64,000 nt of DNA, taken from assembly GCF_964355755.1 (NCBI RefSeq), contig NC_092676.1:12198288-12262287 (forward strand). Reading direction: 5' to 3'. Made by a program: the position numbers and the translations under genes. Shown piece by piece: positions 19,329-33,338 of this stretch. The DNA comes from Antedon mediterranea. Lineage: Eukaryota; Echinodermata; Crinoidea; Comatulida; Antedonidae. Below the pieces are notes generated by a model. That model was not told where the DNA came from. It worked only from the letters and a program-made list of their open reading frames with translations, and did not search any database. Positions within the stretch are counted from its first letter, which is position 1; every line of letters starts with the position of its first letter.

Positions 19329-22300
19329 TTGTGCATTTCGGAAAAATTTGTTAACATAAAAAGACCAAAGTGTTTAGAATATCTCCAAATCGCATTTGGA
19401 GACGTTTTAGACCATTTTGTGCATTTCGATGAAACTTGGTTACACAAAAACATCAAAGTGCTTAAAATCACATTTAAAACCGTTTTAGAGCGTTTTGAGC
19501 ATTTCGATAAACTTTTCACACAAAAACATCAAAGTGCACAAAATAGCTTAAAATCGCATTTAGAGATGTTTTAGACCATTTTGTGCATTTCGATAAAACT
19601 TTTCACACAAAAACATCAAATTTCACAAAATAGCTTAATATCGTGTTTGAAAACGTTTTAAACCATTTTGAGCATGTCGATAAAACTTTTCACACAAAAA
19701 TATCAAAGTGCACAGAATAGCTTCAATTCGCATTTGGAGACGTTTTAGACCATTTTGTGCATTTTGATAAAACTTTTCACACAAAAACATCAAATTGCAC
19801 AAAATAGCTTAATATCGTGTTTGAAAACGTTTTAAACCATTTTGAGCATGTCGATAAAACTTTTCACTCAAAAATATCAAAGTGCACAGAATATCTTCAA
19901 ATCGCATTTAGAGACGTTTTAGACCATTTTGTGCATTTCGAAAAAATTTGTTAACATAAAAAGACCAAAGTGTTTAGAATATCTCCAAATCGCATTTGGA
20001 GACGTTTTAGACCATTTTGTGTTTTTCGAAAAAACTTTTCACACAAAAACATCAAAGTGTACAAAATTGCTTCAAATCGCATTTGGAGACGTTTTAGACC
20101 ATTTTGTGATTTTCGAAAAACTTTTCACACAAAAACATCAAAGTGTAGAAAATTGCTTCAAATCGCATTTAGAGACGTTTTAGACCATTTTGTGCATTTC
20201 GAAAAAATTTGTTAACATAAAAAGACCAAAGTGTTTAGAATATCTCCAAATCGCATTTGGAGACGTTTTAGACCATTTTGTGTTTTTCGAAAAACTTTTC
20301 ACACAAAAACAACAAAGTGTAGAAAATTCCTTCAAATCGCATTTAGAGACGTTTTAGACCATTTTGTGCATTTCGAAAAAACTTTTTAAAATAAAAACAC
20401 CAAAGTGCTTAGAATAGCTTCAAATCGCATTTGGAGACGTTTTAGACCATTTTGTGCATTTCGATGCAACTTGGTTACACAAAAACATCAAAGTGCTTAA
20501 AATCACATTTGAAACCGTTTTAGAGCATTTTGAGCATTTCGATAAAACTTTTCACACAAAAACATCAAAGTGTACAAAATAGCTTCAAATCACATTTGAA
20601 ACCGTTTTAGACCATTTTTAGCATTTCGATAAAACTTTTCACACAAAAACATCAAAGTGTACAAAATAGCTTCAAATCGCATTTGGAGACGTTTTAGACC
20701 ATTTTGTGCATTTCGATGAAACTTGGTTACACAAAAACATCAAAGTGCTTAAAATTACAATTGAAAGCGTTTTAGAGCATTTTGAGCATTTCGATAATAC
20801 TTTTCACACAAAAACATCAAAGTTTACAAAATAGCTTCAAATCGCATTTGGAGACGTTTTAGACCATTTTGGGCATTTCGATGAAACTTGGTTACACAAA
20901 AACATCAAAGTGGTTAAAATCACATTTGAAACCGTTTTAGACCATTTTGAGCGTTTCGATAAAACTTTTCACACAAAAAAATCAGAGTGCACAAAATTTC
21001 TTCAAATCGCATTTGGAGACGTTTTAGACTATTTTGTGCATTTCGAAAAAATTTGTTAACATAAAAAGACCAAAGTGTTTAGAATATCTCCAAATCGCAT
21101 TTGGAGACGTTTTAAACCATTTTGTGCATTTCGATGGAACTTGGTTACACAAAAACATCAAAGTGCTTAAAATCACATTTAAAACCGTTTTAGAGCGTTT
21201 TGAGCATTTCGATAAACTTTTCACACAAAAACATCAAAGTGCACAAAATAGCTTAAAATCGCATTTAGAGATGTTTTAGACCATTTTGTGCATTTCGATA
21301 AAACTTTTCACACAAAAACATCAAATTTCACAAAATAGCTTAATATCGTGTTTGAAAACGTTTTAAACCATTTTGAGCATGTCGATAAAACTTTTCACAC
21401 AAAAATATCAAAGTGCACAGAATAGCTTCAATTCGCATTTGGAGACGTTTTAGACCATTTTGTGCATTTTGATAAAACTTTTCACACAAAAACATCAAAT
21501 TGCACAAAATAGCTTAATATCGTGTTTGAAAACGTTTTAAACCATTTTGAGCATGTCGATAAAACTTTTCACTCAAAAATATCAAAGTGCACAGAATATC
21601 TTCAAATCGCATTTAGAGACGTTTTAGACCATTTTGTGCATTTCGAAAAAATTTGTTAACATAAAAAGACCAAAGTGTTTAGAATATCTCCAAATCGCAT
21701 TTGGAGACGTTTTAGACCATTTTGTGTTTTTCGAAAAAACTTTTCACACAAAAACATCAAAGTGTACAAAATTGCTTCAAATCGCATTTGGAGACGTTTT
21801 AGACCATTTTGTGATTTTCGAAAAACTTTTCACACAAAAACATCAAAGTGTAGAAAATTGCTTCAAATCGCATTTAGAGACGTTTTAGACCATTTTGTGC
21901 ATTTCGAAAAAATTTGTTAACATAAAAAGACCAAAGTGTTTAGAATATCTCCAAATCGCATTTGGAGACGTTTTAGACCATTTTGTGTTTTTCGAAAAAC
22001 TTTTCACACAAAAACAACAAAGTGTAGAAAATTCCTTCAAATCGCATTTAGAGACGTTTTAGACCATTTTGTGCATTTCGAAAAAACTTTTTAAAATAAA
22101 AACACCAAAGTGCTTAGAATAGCTTCAAATCGCATTTGGAGACGTTTTAGACCATTTTGTGCATTTCGATGCAACTTGGTTACACAAAAACATCAAAGTG
22201 CTTAAAATCACATTTGAAACCGTTTTAGAGCATTTTGAGCATTTCGATAAAACTTTTCACACAAAAACATCAAAGTGTACAAAATAGCTTCAAATCACAT

Positions 22301-22738
22301 TTGAAACCGTTTTAGACCATTTTTAGCATTTCGATAAAACTTTTCACACAAAAACATCAAAGTGTACAAAATAGCTTCAAATCGCATTTGGAGACGTTTT
22401 AGACCATTTTGTGCATTTCGATGAAACTTGGTTACACAAAAACATCAAAGTGCTTAAAATTACAATTGAAAGCGTTTTAGAGCATTTTGAGCATTTCGAT
22501 AATACTTTTCACACAAAAACATCAAAGTTTACAAAATAGCTTCAAATCGCATTTGGAGACGTTTTAGACCATTTTGGGCATTTCGATGAAACTTGGTTAC
22601 ATAAAAACATCAAAGTGCTTAAAATCACATTTGAAACCGTTTTAGACCATTTTGAGCGTTTCGATAAAACTTTTCACACAAAAAAATCAGAGTGCACAAA
22701 ATTTCTTCAAATCGCATTTGGAGACGTTTTAGACTATT
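19329..22738. repeat. Tandem duplication of a 1,705-bp, about 20-monomer block
   Basis: Blocks 19329-21033 and 21034-22738 align at a constant offset of 1705. They share private variants such as 'gcttaaaatcgc' (19547/21252), 'tcactcaaaaat', 'acaacaaagtgtag' and 'aaaattacaattgaaagcg'. A few differences exist, for example 'gtggttaaaat' at 20911 against 'gtgcttaaaat' in the second block. The exact edges are uncertain by a few monomers. Confidence 0.8.
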
Positions 22739-25700
22739 TTGTGCATTTCGAAAAAAATTGTTAACATAAAAAGACCAAAGTGTTTAGAATATCTCCAAAT
22801 CGCATTTGGAGACGTTTTAAACCATTTTGTGCATTTCGATGGAACTTGTTTACACAAAAACATCAAAGTGCTTAAAATCACATTTAAAACCGTTTTAGAG
22901 CATTTTGAGCATTTCGATAAAACTTTTCACACAAAAACATCAAAGTGTACAAAATAGCTTCAAATCGCATTTAGAGAGGTTTTAGACCATTTTGTGCATT
23001 TCGATAAAACTTTTCACACAAAAACATCAAAGTGTACAAAATAGCTTCAAATCGCATTTAGAGACGTTTTAGACCATTTTGTGCATTTTGATAAAACTTT
23101 TCACACAAAAACATCAAATTGCACAAAATAGCTTAATACCGTGTTTGAAATCGTTTTAAACCATTTTGAGCATGTCGATAAAACTTTTCACAAAAAAACA
23201 TCAAAGTGCACAGAATAGCTTCAAATCGCATTTGGAGACGTTTTAAACCATTTTGTGCATTTCGATAAAACTTTTCACATAAAAACATCAAAGTGTACAA
23301 AATAGCTTCAAATCGCATTTAGAGACGTTTTAGACCATTTTGGGCATTTCGATGAAACTTGGTTACACAAATACATAAAAGTGCTTAAAATCACATTGCA
23401 AACCGTTTTAGAGCATTTTGAGCATTTCTATAAAACTTTTCACACAAAAACATCAAAGTGCACAAAATAGCTTCAAATCGCATTTAGAGATGTTTTAGAC
23501 CATTTTGTGCAATTCGATAAAACTTTTCATACAAAAACATCAAATTGCACAAAATAGCTTAATATCGTGTTTGAAAACGTTTTAGACCATTTTGAGCATG
23601 TCGATAAAACTTTTCACACAAAAACATAAAAGTGAACAGAATAGCTTCAAATTGCATTTGGAGACGTTTTAGAGCATTGTGTGCATTTCGATAAAATGTG
23701 TTAACATAAAAAGACCAAAGTGTTTAGAATATCTTCAAATCACATTTGGAGACGTTTTAGACCATTTTTTGCATTTCGATGAAACTTGGTTACACAAAAA
23801 CATCAAAGTGCTTAAAATCACATTTAAAACCGTTTTAGAGCATTTTGAGCATTTCGATAAAACTTTTCACACAAAAACATCAAAGTGTACAAAATAGCTT
23901 CAAATCACATTTGAAACCGTTTTAGACCATTTTGAGCATTTCGATAAAACTTTTCACACAAAAACATCAAAGTGTACAAAATAGCTTCAAATCGCATTTG
24001 GAGACGTTTTAGACCATTTTGTGCATTTCGATGAAACTTGGTTACACAAAAACATCAAAGTGCTTAAAATCACATTTGAAACCGTTTTAGAGCATTTTTA
24101 GCATTTCGATAAATACTTTTCACACAAAAACATCAAGGTGTACAAAATAGCTTCAAATCGCATTTGGAGACGTTTTAGACCATTTTGTGCATTTCGATGA
24201 AACTTGGTTACAAAAAAACATCAAAGTGCTTAAAATCACATTTGAAACCGTTTTAGACCATTTTGAGCATTTCGATAAAACTTTTCACACAAAAACATCA
24301 AATTGCACAAAATAGCTTAATACCGTGTTTGAAATCGTTTTAGACCATTTTGTGCATTTCGATGAAACTTGGTTACACAAAAACATCAAAGTGCTTAAAA
24401 TCACATTTAAAACCGTTTTAGAGCGTTTTGAGCGATTCGATAAACTTTTCACACAAAAACATCAAAGTGCACAAAATAGCTTCAAATCGCATTTAGAGAT
24501 GTTTTAGACCATTTTGTGCATTTCGATAAAACTTTTCATACAAAAACATCAAATTGCACAAAATAGCTTAATACCGTGTTTGAAATCGTTTTAAACCATT
24601 TTGAGCATGTCGATAAAACTTTTCACACAAAAACATCAAAGTGCACAGAATATCTTCAAATCGAATTTAGAGACGTTTTAGACCATTTTGTGCATTTCGA
24701 AAAAATTTGTTAACATAAAAAGACCAAAGTGTTTAGAATATCTCCAAATCGCATTTGGAGACGTTTTAGACCATTTTGTACATTTCGATGAAACTTGGTT
24801 ACACAAAAACATCAAAGTGCTTAAAATCACATTTGAAACCGTTTTAGAGCATTTTGAGCATTTCGATAAAACTTTTCACACAAAAACATCAAAGTGTACA
24901 AAATAGCTTCAAATCGCATTTGGAGACGTTTTAGACCATTTTGTGCATTTCGATGAAACTTGGTTACACAAAAACATCAAAGTGCTTAAAATCACATTTG
25001 AAACCGTTTTAGAGCATTTTTAGCATTTCGATAATACTTTTCACACAAAAACATCAAAGTGTACAAAATAACTTCAAATCGCATTTGGAGACGTTTTAGA
25101 CCATTTTGTGCATTTCGATAAAACTTTTCACACAAAAACATCAAATTGCACAAAATAGCTTCAAATCGCATTTGGAGACGTTTTAAACCATTTTGTGCAT
25201 TTCGATAAAACTTTTCACATAAAAACATCAAAGTGTACAAAATAGCTTCAAATCGCATTTAGAGACGTTTTAGACCATTTTGGGCATTTCGATGAAACTT
25301 AGTTACACAAATTCATAAAAGTCCTTAAAATCACATTTCAAACCGTTTTAGAGCATTTTGAGCATTTCGATAAAACTTTTCACACAAAAACATCAAAGTG
25401 CACAAAATAGCTTCAAATCGCATTTAGAGATGTTTTAGACCATTTTGTGCAATTCGATAAAACTTTTCACACAAAAACATCAAATTGCACAAAATAGCTT
25501 AATATCGTGTTTGAAAACGTTTTAGACCATTTTGAGCATGTCGATAAAACTTTTCACACAAAAACATAAAAGTGAACAGAATAGCTTCAAATTGGATTTG
25601 GAGACGTTTTAGAGCATTTTGTGCATTTCGATAAAATGTGTTAACATAAAAAGACCAAAGTGTTTAGAATATCTTCAAATCACATTTGGAGACATTTTAG

Positions 25701-27244
25701 ACCATTTTTTGCATTTCGATGAAACTTGGTTACACAAAAACATCAAAGTGCTTAAAATCACATTTAAAACCGTTTTAGAGCATTTTGAGCATTTCGTTAA
25801 AACTTTTCACACAAAAACATTAAAGTGTACAAAATAGCTTCAAATCGCATTTAGAGAGGTTTTAGACCATTTTGTGCATTTCGATAAAACTTTTCACACA
25901 AAAACATCAAAGTGAACAAAATAACTTCAAATCGCATTTAGAGACGTTTTAGACCATTTTGTGCATTTTGATAAAACTTTTCACACAAAAACATCAAAGT
26001 GTACAAAATAGCTTCAAATCGCATTTAGAGACGTTTTAGACCATTTTGTGCATTTCGATAAAACTTTTCACACAAAAACATCAAATTGCACAAAATAGCT
26101 TAATATCGTGTTTGAAAACGTTTTAAACCATTTTGAGCATGTCGATAAAACTTTTCACACAAAAATATCAAAGTGCACAGAATATCTTCAAATCGCATTT
26201 AGAGACGTTTTAGACCATTTTGTGCATTTCGAAAAAATTTGTTAACATAAAAAGACCAAATTGTTTAGAATATCTCCAAATCGCATTTGGAGACGTTTTA
26301 GACCATTTTGTGCATTTCGATGAAACTTGGTTACACAAAAACATCAAAGTGCTTAAAATCACATTTAAAACCGTTTTAGAGCGTTTTGAGCGATTCGATA
26401 AACTTTTCACACAAAAACATCAAAGTGCACAAAATAGCTTCAAATCGCATTTAGAGATGTTTTAGACCATTTTGTGCATTTCGATAAAACTTTTCACACA
26501 AAAACATCAAATTGCACAAAATAGCTTAATACCGTGTTTGAAATCGTTTTAAACCATTTTGAGCATGTCGATAAAACTTTTCACACAAAAACATCAAAAA
26601 GTGCACAGAATATCTTCAAATCGAATTTAGAGACGTTTTAGACCATTTTGTGCATTTCGAAAAAATTTGTTAACATAAAAAGACCAAAGTGTTTAGAATA
26701 TCTCCAAATCGCATTTGGAGACGTTTTAGACCATTTTGTGCATTTCGATGAAACTTGGTTACACAAAAACATCAAAGTGCTTAAAATCACATTTGAAACC
26801 GTTTTAGAGCATTTTGAGCATTTCGATAAAACTTTTCACACAAAAACATCAAAGTGTACAAAATAGCTTCAAATCGCATTTGGAGACGTTTTAGACCATT
26901 TTGTGCATTTCGATGAAACTTGGTTACACAAAAACATCAAAGTGCTTAAAATCACATTTGAAACCGTTTTAGAGCATTTTTAGCATTTCGATAATACTTT
27001 TCACACAAAAACATCAAAGTGTACAAAATAGCTTCAAATCGCATTTGGAGACGTTTTAGACCATTTTGTGCATTTCGATAAAACTTTTCACACAAAAACA
27101 TCAAAGTGTACAAAATAGCTTCAAATCGCATTTAGAGACGTTTTAGACCATTTTGTGCATTTCGATAAAACTTTTCACACAAAAACATCAAATTGCACAA
27201 AATAGCTTCAAGTCGCATTTGGAGACGTTTTAAACCATTTTGTG
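22739..27244. repeat. Satellite array, mixed monomers
   Basis: Continuous monomers lie between the 1,705-bp duplication and the first octamer array. The part from about 24340 matches the sequence from about 30347 at an offset of 6007, rising to 6094 after about 25150, where the second block has one extra 87-bp monomer. No gene is seen. Confidence 0.9.
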
Positions 27245-30012
27245 CATTTCGATAAAACTTTTCACATAAAAACATCAAAGTGTACAAAATAGCTTCAAAT
27301 GGCATTTAGAGACGTTTTAGACCATTTTGGGCATTTCGATGAAACTTAGTTACACAAATACATAAAAGTCCTTAAAATCACATTTCAAACCGTTTTAGAG
27401 CATTTTGAGCATTTCGATAAAACTTTTCACACAAAAACATCAAAGTGCACAAAATAGCTTCAAATCGCATTTAGAGATGTTTTAGACCATTTTGTGCAAT
27501 TCGATAAAACTTTTCACACAAAAACATCAAATTGCACAAAATAGCTTAATATCGTGTTTGAAAACGTTTTAGACCATTTTGAGCATGTCGATAAAACTTT
27601 TCACACAAAAACATAAAAGTGAACAGAATAGCTTCAAATTGGATTTGGAGACGTTTTAGAGCATTTTGTGCATTTCGATAAAATGTGTTAACATAAAAAG
27701 ACCAAAGTGTTTAGAATATCTTCAAATCACATTTGGAGACGTTTTAGACCATTTTTTGCATTTCGATGAAACTTGGTTACACAAAAACATCAAAGTGCTT
27801 AAAACCGTTGCTTAAAATCACATTTAAAACCGTTTTAGAGCATTTTGAGCATTTCGTTAAAACTTTTCACACAAAAACATCAAAGTGTACAAAATAGCTT
27901 CAAATCGCATTTAGAGAGGTTTTAGACCATTTTGTGCATTTCGATAAAACTTTTCACACAAAAACATCAAAGTGTACAAAATAGCTTCAAATGGCATTTA
28001 GAGACGTTTTAGACCATTTTGGGCATTTCGATGAAACTTAGTTACACAAATACATAAAAGTCCTTAAAATCACATTTCAAACCGTTTTAGAGCATTTTGA
28101 GCATTTCGATAAAACTTTTCACACAAAAACATCAAAGTGCACAAAATAGCTTCAAATCGCATTTAGAGATGTTTTAGACCATTTTGTGCAATTCGATAAA
28201 ACTTTTCACACAAAAACATCAAATTGCACAAAATAGCTTAATATCGTGTTTGAAAACGTTTTAGACCATTTTGAGCATGTCGATAAAACTTTTCACACAA
28301 AAACATAAAAGTGAACAGAATAGCTTCAAATTGGATTTGGAGACGTTTTAGAGCATTTTGTGCATTTCGATAAAATGTGTTAACATAAAAAGACCAAAGT
28401 GTTTAGAATATCTTCAAATCACATTTGGAGACGTTTTAGACCATTTTTTGCATTTCGATGAAACTTGGTTACACAAAAACATCAAAGTGCTTAAAACCGT
28501 TGCTTAAAATCACATTTAAAACCGTTTTAGAGCATTTTGAGCATTTCGTTAAAACTTTTCACACAAAAACATCAAAGTGTACAAAATAGCTTCAAATCGC
28601 ATTTAGAGAGGTTTTAGACCATTTTGTGCATTTCGATAAAACTTTTCACACAAAAACATCAAAGTGTACAAAATAGCTTCAAATGGCATTTAGAGACGTT
28701 TTAGACCATTTTGGGCATTTCGATGAAACTTAGTTACACAAATGCATAAAAGTCCTTAAAATCACATTTCAAACCGTTTTAGAGCATTTTGAGCATTTCG
28801 ATAAAACTTTTCACACAAAAACATCAAAGTGCACAAAATAGCTTCAAATCGCATTTAGAGATGTTTTAGACCATTTTGTGCAATTCGATAAAACTTTTCA
28901 CACAAAAACATCAAATTGCACAAAATAGCTTAATATCGTGTTTGAAAACGTTTTAGACCATTTTGAGCATGTCGATAAAACTTTTCACACAAAAACATAA
29001 AAGTGAACAGAATAGCTTCAAATTGGATTTGGAGACGTTTTAGAGCATTTTGTGCATTTCGATAAAATGTGTTAACATAAAAAGACCAAAGTGTTTAGAA
29101 TATCTTCAAATCACATTTGGAGACGTTTTAGACCATTTTTTGCATTTCGATGAAACTTGGTTACACAAAAACATCAAAGTGCTTAAAACCGTTGCTTAAA
29201 ATCACATTTAAAACCGTTTTAGAGCATTTTGAGCATTTCGTTAAAACTTTTCACACAAAAACATCAAAGTGTACAAAATAGCTTCAAATCGCATTTAGAG
29301 AGGTTTTAGACCATTTTGTGCATTTCGATAAAACTTTTCACACAAAAACATCAAAGTGTACAAAATAGCTTCAAATGGCATTTAGAGACGTTTTAGACCA
29401 TTTTGGGCATTTCGATGAAACTTAGTTACACAAATACATAAAAGTCCTTAAAATCACATTTCAAACCGTTTTAGAGCATTTTGAGCATTTCGATAAAACT
29501 TTTCACACAAAAACATCAAAGTGCACAAAATAGCTTCAAATCGCATTTAGAGATGTTTTAGACCATTTTGTGCAATTCGATAAAACTTTTCACACAAAAA
29601 CATCAAATTGCACAAAATAGCTTAATATCGTGTTTGAAAACGTTTTAGACCATTTTGAGCATGTCGATAAAACTTTTCACACAAAAACATAAAAGTGAAC
29701 AGAATAGCTTCAAATTGGATTTGGAGACGTTTTAGAGCATTTTGTGCATTTCGATAAAATGTGTTAACATAAAAAGACCAAAGTGTTTAGAATATCTTCA
29801 AATCACATTTGGAGACGTTTTAGACCATTTTTTGCATTTCGATGAAACTTGGTTACACAAAAACATCAAAGTGCTTAAAACCGTTGCTTAAAATCACATT
29901 TAAAACCGTTTTAGAGCATTTTGAGCATTTCGTTAAAACTTTTCACACAAAAACATCAAAGTGTACAAAATAGCTTCAAATCGCATTTAGAGAGGTTTTA
30001 GACCATTTTGTG
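27245..30012. repeat. 692-bp octamer higher-order repeat, 4 units
   Basis: The length is exactly 4 x 692 bp. Each unit has eight monomers: five of 87 bp, one of 88 bp, one of 78 bp and one of 91 bp. The last is the short type with a 13-bp insertion giving 'cttaaaaccgttgcttaaaa'. The diagnostic insertion recurs at 27801, 28493, 29185 and 29877, each 692 bp apart. Units are almost identical (one example of a difference is 'aaatgcataaaag' near 28741 versus 'aaatacataaaag'). Confidence 0.92.
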
Positions 30013-33000
30013 CATTTCGATAAAACTTTTCACACAAAAACATCAGAGTGTACAAAATTGCTTCAAATGGCATTTAGAGAGGTTTTAGACCATTTTGTGC
30101 ATTTCGATAAAACTTTTCACACAAAAACATCAAAGTGCACAGAATATCTTAATACCGTGTCTGAAATCGTTTTAAACCATTTTGAGCATGTCGATAAAAC
30201 TTTTCACACAAAAACATCAAAGTGCACAGAATATCTTCAAATCGCATTTAGAGACGTTTTAGACCATTTTGTGCATTTCGAAAAAATTTGTTAACATAAA
30301 AAGACCAAAGTGTTTAGAATATCTCCAAATCGCATTTGGAGACGTTTTAGACCATTTTGTGCATTTCGATGAAACTTGGTTACACAAAAACATCAAAGTG
30401 CTTAAAATCACATTTAAAACCGTTTTAGAGCGTTTTGAGCGATTCGATAAACTTTTCACACAAAAACATCAAAGTGCACAAAATAGCTTCAAATCGCATT
30501 TAGAGATGTTTTAGACCATTTTGTGCATTTCGATAAAACTTTTCACACAAAAACATCAAATTGCACAAAATAGCTTAATACCGTGTTTGAAATCATTTTA
30601 AACCATTTTGAGCATGTCGATAAAACTTTTCACACAAAAATATCAAAGTGCACAGAATATCTTCAAATCGCATTTAGAGACGTTTTAGACCATTTTGTGC
30701 ATTTCGAAAAAATTTGTTAACATAAAAAGACCAAAGTGTTTAGAATATCTCCAAATCGCATTTGGAGACGTTTTAGACCATTTTGTACATTTCGATGAAA
30801 CTTGGTTACACAAAAACATCAAAGTGCTTAAAATCACATTTGAAACCGTTTTAGAGCATTTTGAGCATTTCGATAAAACTTTTCACACAAAAACATCAAA
30901 GTGTACAAAATAGCTTCAAATCGCATTTGGAGACGTTTTAGACCATTTTGTGCATTTCGATGAAACTTGGTTACACAAAAACATCAAAGTGCTTAAAATC
31001 ACATTTGAAACCGTTTTAGAGCATTTTTAGCATTTCGATAATACTTTTCACACAAAAACATCAAAGTGTACAAAATAACTTCAAATCGCATTTGGAGACG
31101 TTTTAGACCATTTTGTGCATTTCGATAAAACTTTTCACACAAAAACATCAAAGTGTACAAAATAGCTTCAAATCGCATTTAGAGACGTTTTAGACCATAT
31201 TGTGCATTTCGATAAAACTTTTCACACAAAAACATCAAATTGCACAAAATAGCTTCAAATCGCATTTGGAGACGTTTTAAACCATTTTGTGCATTTCGAT
31301 AAAACTTTTCACATAAAAACATCAAAGTGTACAAAATAGCTTCAAATCGCATTTAGAGACGTTTTAGACCATTTTGGGCATTTCGATGAAACTTAGTTAC
31401 ACAAATACATAAAAGTCCTTAAAATCACATTTCAAACCGTTTTAGAGCATTTTGAGCATTTCGATAAAACTTTTCACACAAAAACATCAAAGTGCACAAA
31501 ATAGCTTCAAATCGCATTTAGAGATGTTTTAGACCATTTTGTGCAATTCGATAAAACTTTTCACACAAAAACATCAAATTGCACAAAATAGCTTAATATC
31601 GTGTTTGAAAACGTTTTAGACCATTTTGAGCATGTCGATAAAACTTTTCACACAAAAACATAAAAGTGAACAGAATAGCTTCAAATTGGATTTGGAGACG
31701 TTTTAGAGCATTTTGTGCATTTCGATAAAATGTGTTAACATAAAAAGACCAAAGTGTTTAGAATATCTTCAAATCACATTTGGAGACATTTTAGACCATT
31801 TTTTGCATTTCGATGAAACTTGGTTACACAAAAACATCAAAGTGCTTAAAATCACATTTAAAACCGTTTTAGAGCATTTTGAGCATTTCGTTAAAACTTT
31901 TCACACAAAAACATTAAAGTGTACAAAATAGCTTCAAATCGCATTTAGAGAGGTTTTAGACCATTTTGTGCATTTCGATAAAACTTTTCACACAAAAACA
32001 TCAAAGTGAACAAAATAACTTCAAATCGCATTTAGAGACGTTTTAGACCATTTTGTGCATTTTGATAAAACTTTTCACACAAAAACATCAAAGTGTACAA
32101 AATAGCTTCAAATCGCATTTAGAGACGTTTTAGACCATTTTGTGCATTTCGATAAAACTTTTCACACAAAAACATCAAATTGCACAAAATAGCTTAATAT
32201 CGTGTTTGAAAACGTTTTAAACCATTTTGAGCATGTCGATAAAACTTTTCACACAAAAATATCAAAGTGCACAGAATATCTTCAAATCGCATTTAGAGAC
32301 GTTTTAGACCATTTTGTGCATTTCGAAAAAATTTGTTAACATAAAAAAACCAAATTGTTTAGAATATCTCCAAATCGCATTTGGAGACGTTTTAGACCAT
32401 TTTGTGCATTTCGATGAAACTTGGTTACACAAAAACATCAAAGTGCTTAAAATCACATTTAAAACCGTTTTAGAGCGTTTTGAGCGATTCGATAAACTTT
32501 TCACACAAAAACATCAAAGTGCACAAAATAGCTTCAAATCGCATTTAGAGATGTTTTAGACCATTTTGTGCATTTCGATAAAACTTTTCACACAAAAACA
32601 TCAAATTGCACAAAATAGCTTAATACCGTGTTTGAAATCGTTTTAAACCATTTTGAGCATGTCGATAAAACTTTTCACACAAAAACATCAAAAAGTGCAC
32701 AGAATATCTTCAAATCGAATTTAGAGACGTTTTAGACCATTTTGTGCATTTCGAAAAAATTTGTTAACATAAAAAGACCAAAGTGTTTAGAATATCTCCA
32801 AATCGCATTTGGAGACGTTTTAGACCATTTTGTGCATTTCGATGAAACTTGGTTACACAAAAACATCAAAGTGCTTAAAATCACATTTGAAACCGTTTTA
32901 GAGCATTTTGAGCATTTCGATAAAACTTTTCACACAAAAACATCAAAGTGTACAAAATAGCTTCAAATCGCATTTGGAGACGTTTTAGACCATTTTGTGC

Positions 33001-33338
33001 ATTTCGATGAAACTTGGTTACACAAAAACATCAAAGTGCTTAAAATCACATTTGAAACCGTTTTAGAGCATTTTTAGCATTTCGATAATACTTTTCACAC
33101 AAAAACATCAAAGTGTACAAAATAGCTTCAAATCGCATTTGGAGACGTTTTAGACCATTTTGTGCATTTCGATAAAACTTTTCACACAAAAACATCAAAG
33201 TGTACAAAATAGCTTCAAATCGCATTTAGAGACGTTTTAGACCATTTTGTGCATTTCGATAAAACTTTTCACACAAAAACATCAAATTGCACAAAATAGC
33301 TTCAAGTCGCAATTGGAGACGTTTTAAACCATTTTGTG
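30013..33338. repeat. Satellite array between octamer arrays
   Basis: Monomers run on from the first 692-bp array. A 426-bp pentamer lies at about 30273-30698, and the remainder repeats 24.7-27.2 kb at offsets of 6007-6094. It contains no gene or unrelated sequence. Confidence 0.9.

Noticed and set aside
27245-30012. Direct repeats resembling a CRISPR array, including GTTTTAGAGC, which resembles the start of a type II-A repeat.
   Set aside because: The repeats are contiguous with no unique spacers, there are no cas genes, and the surroundings are eukaryotic satellite and a LINE. The 10-bp match is part of the short monomer.
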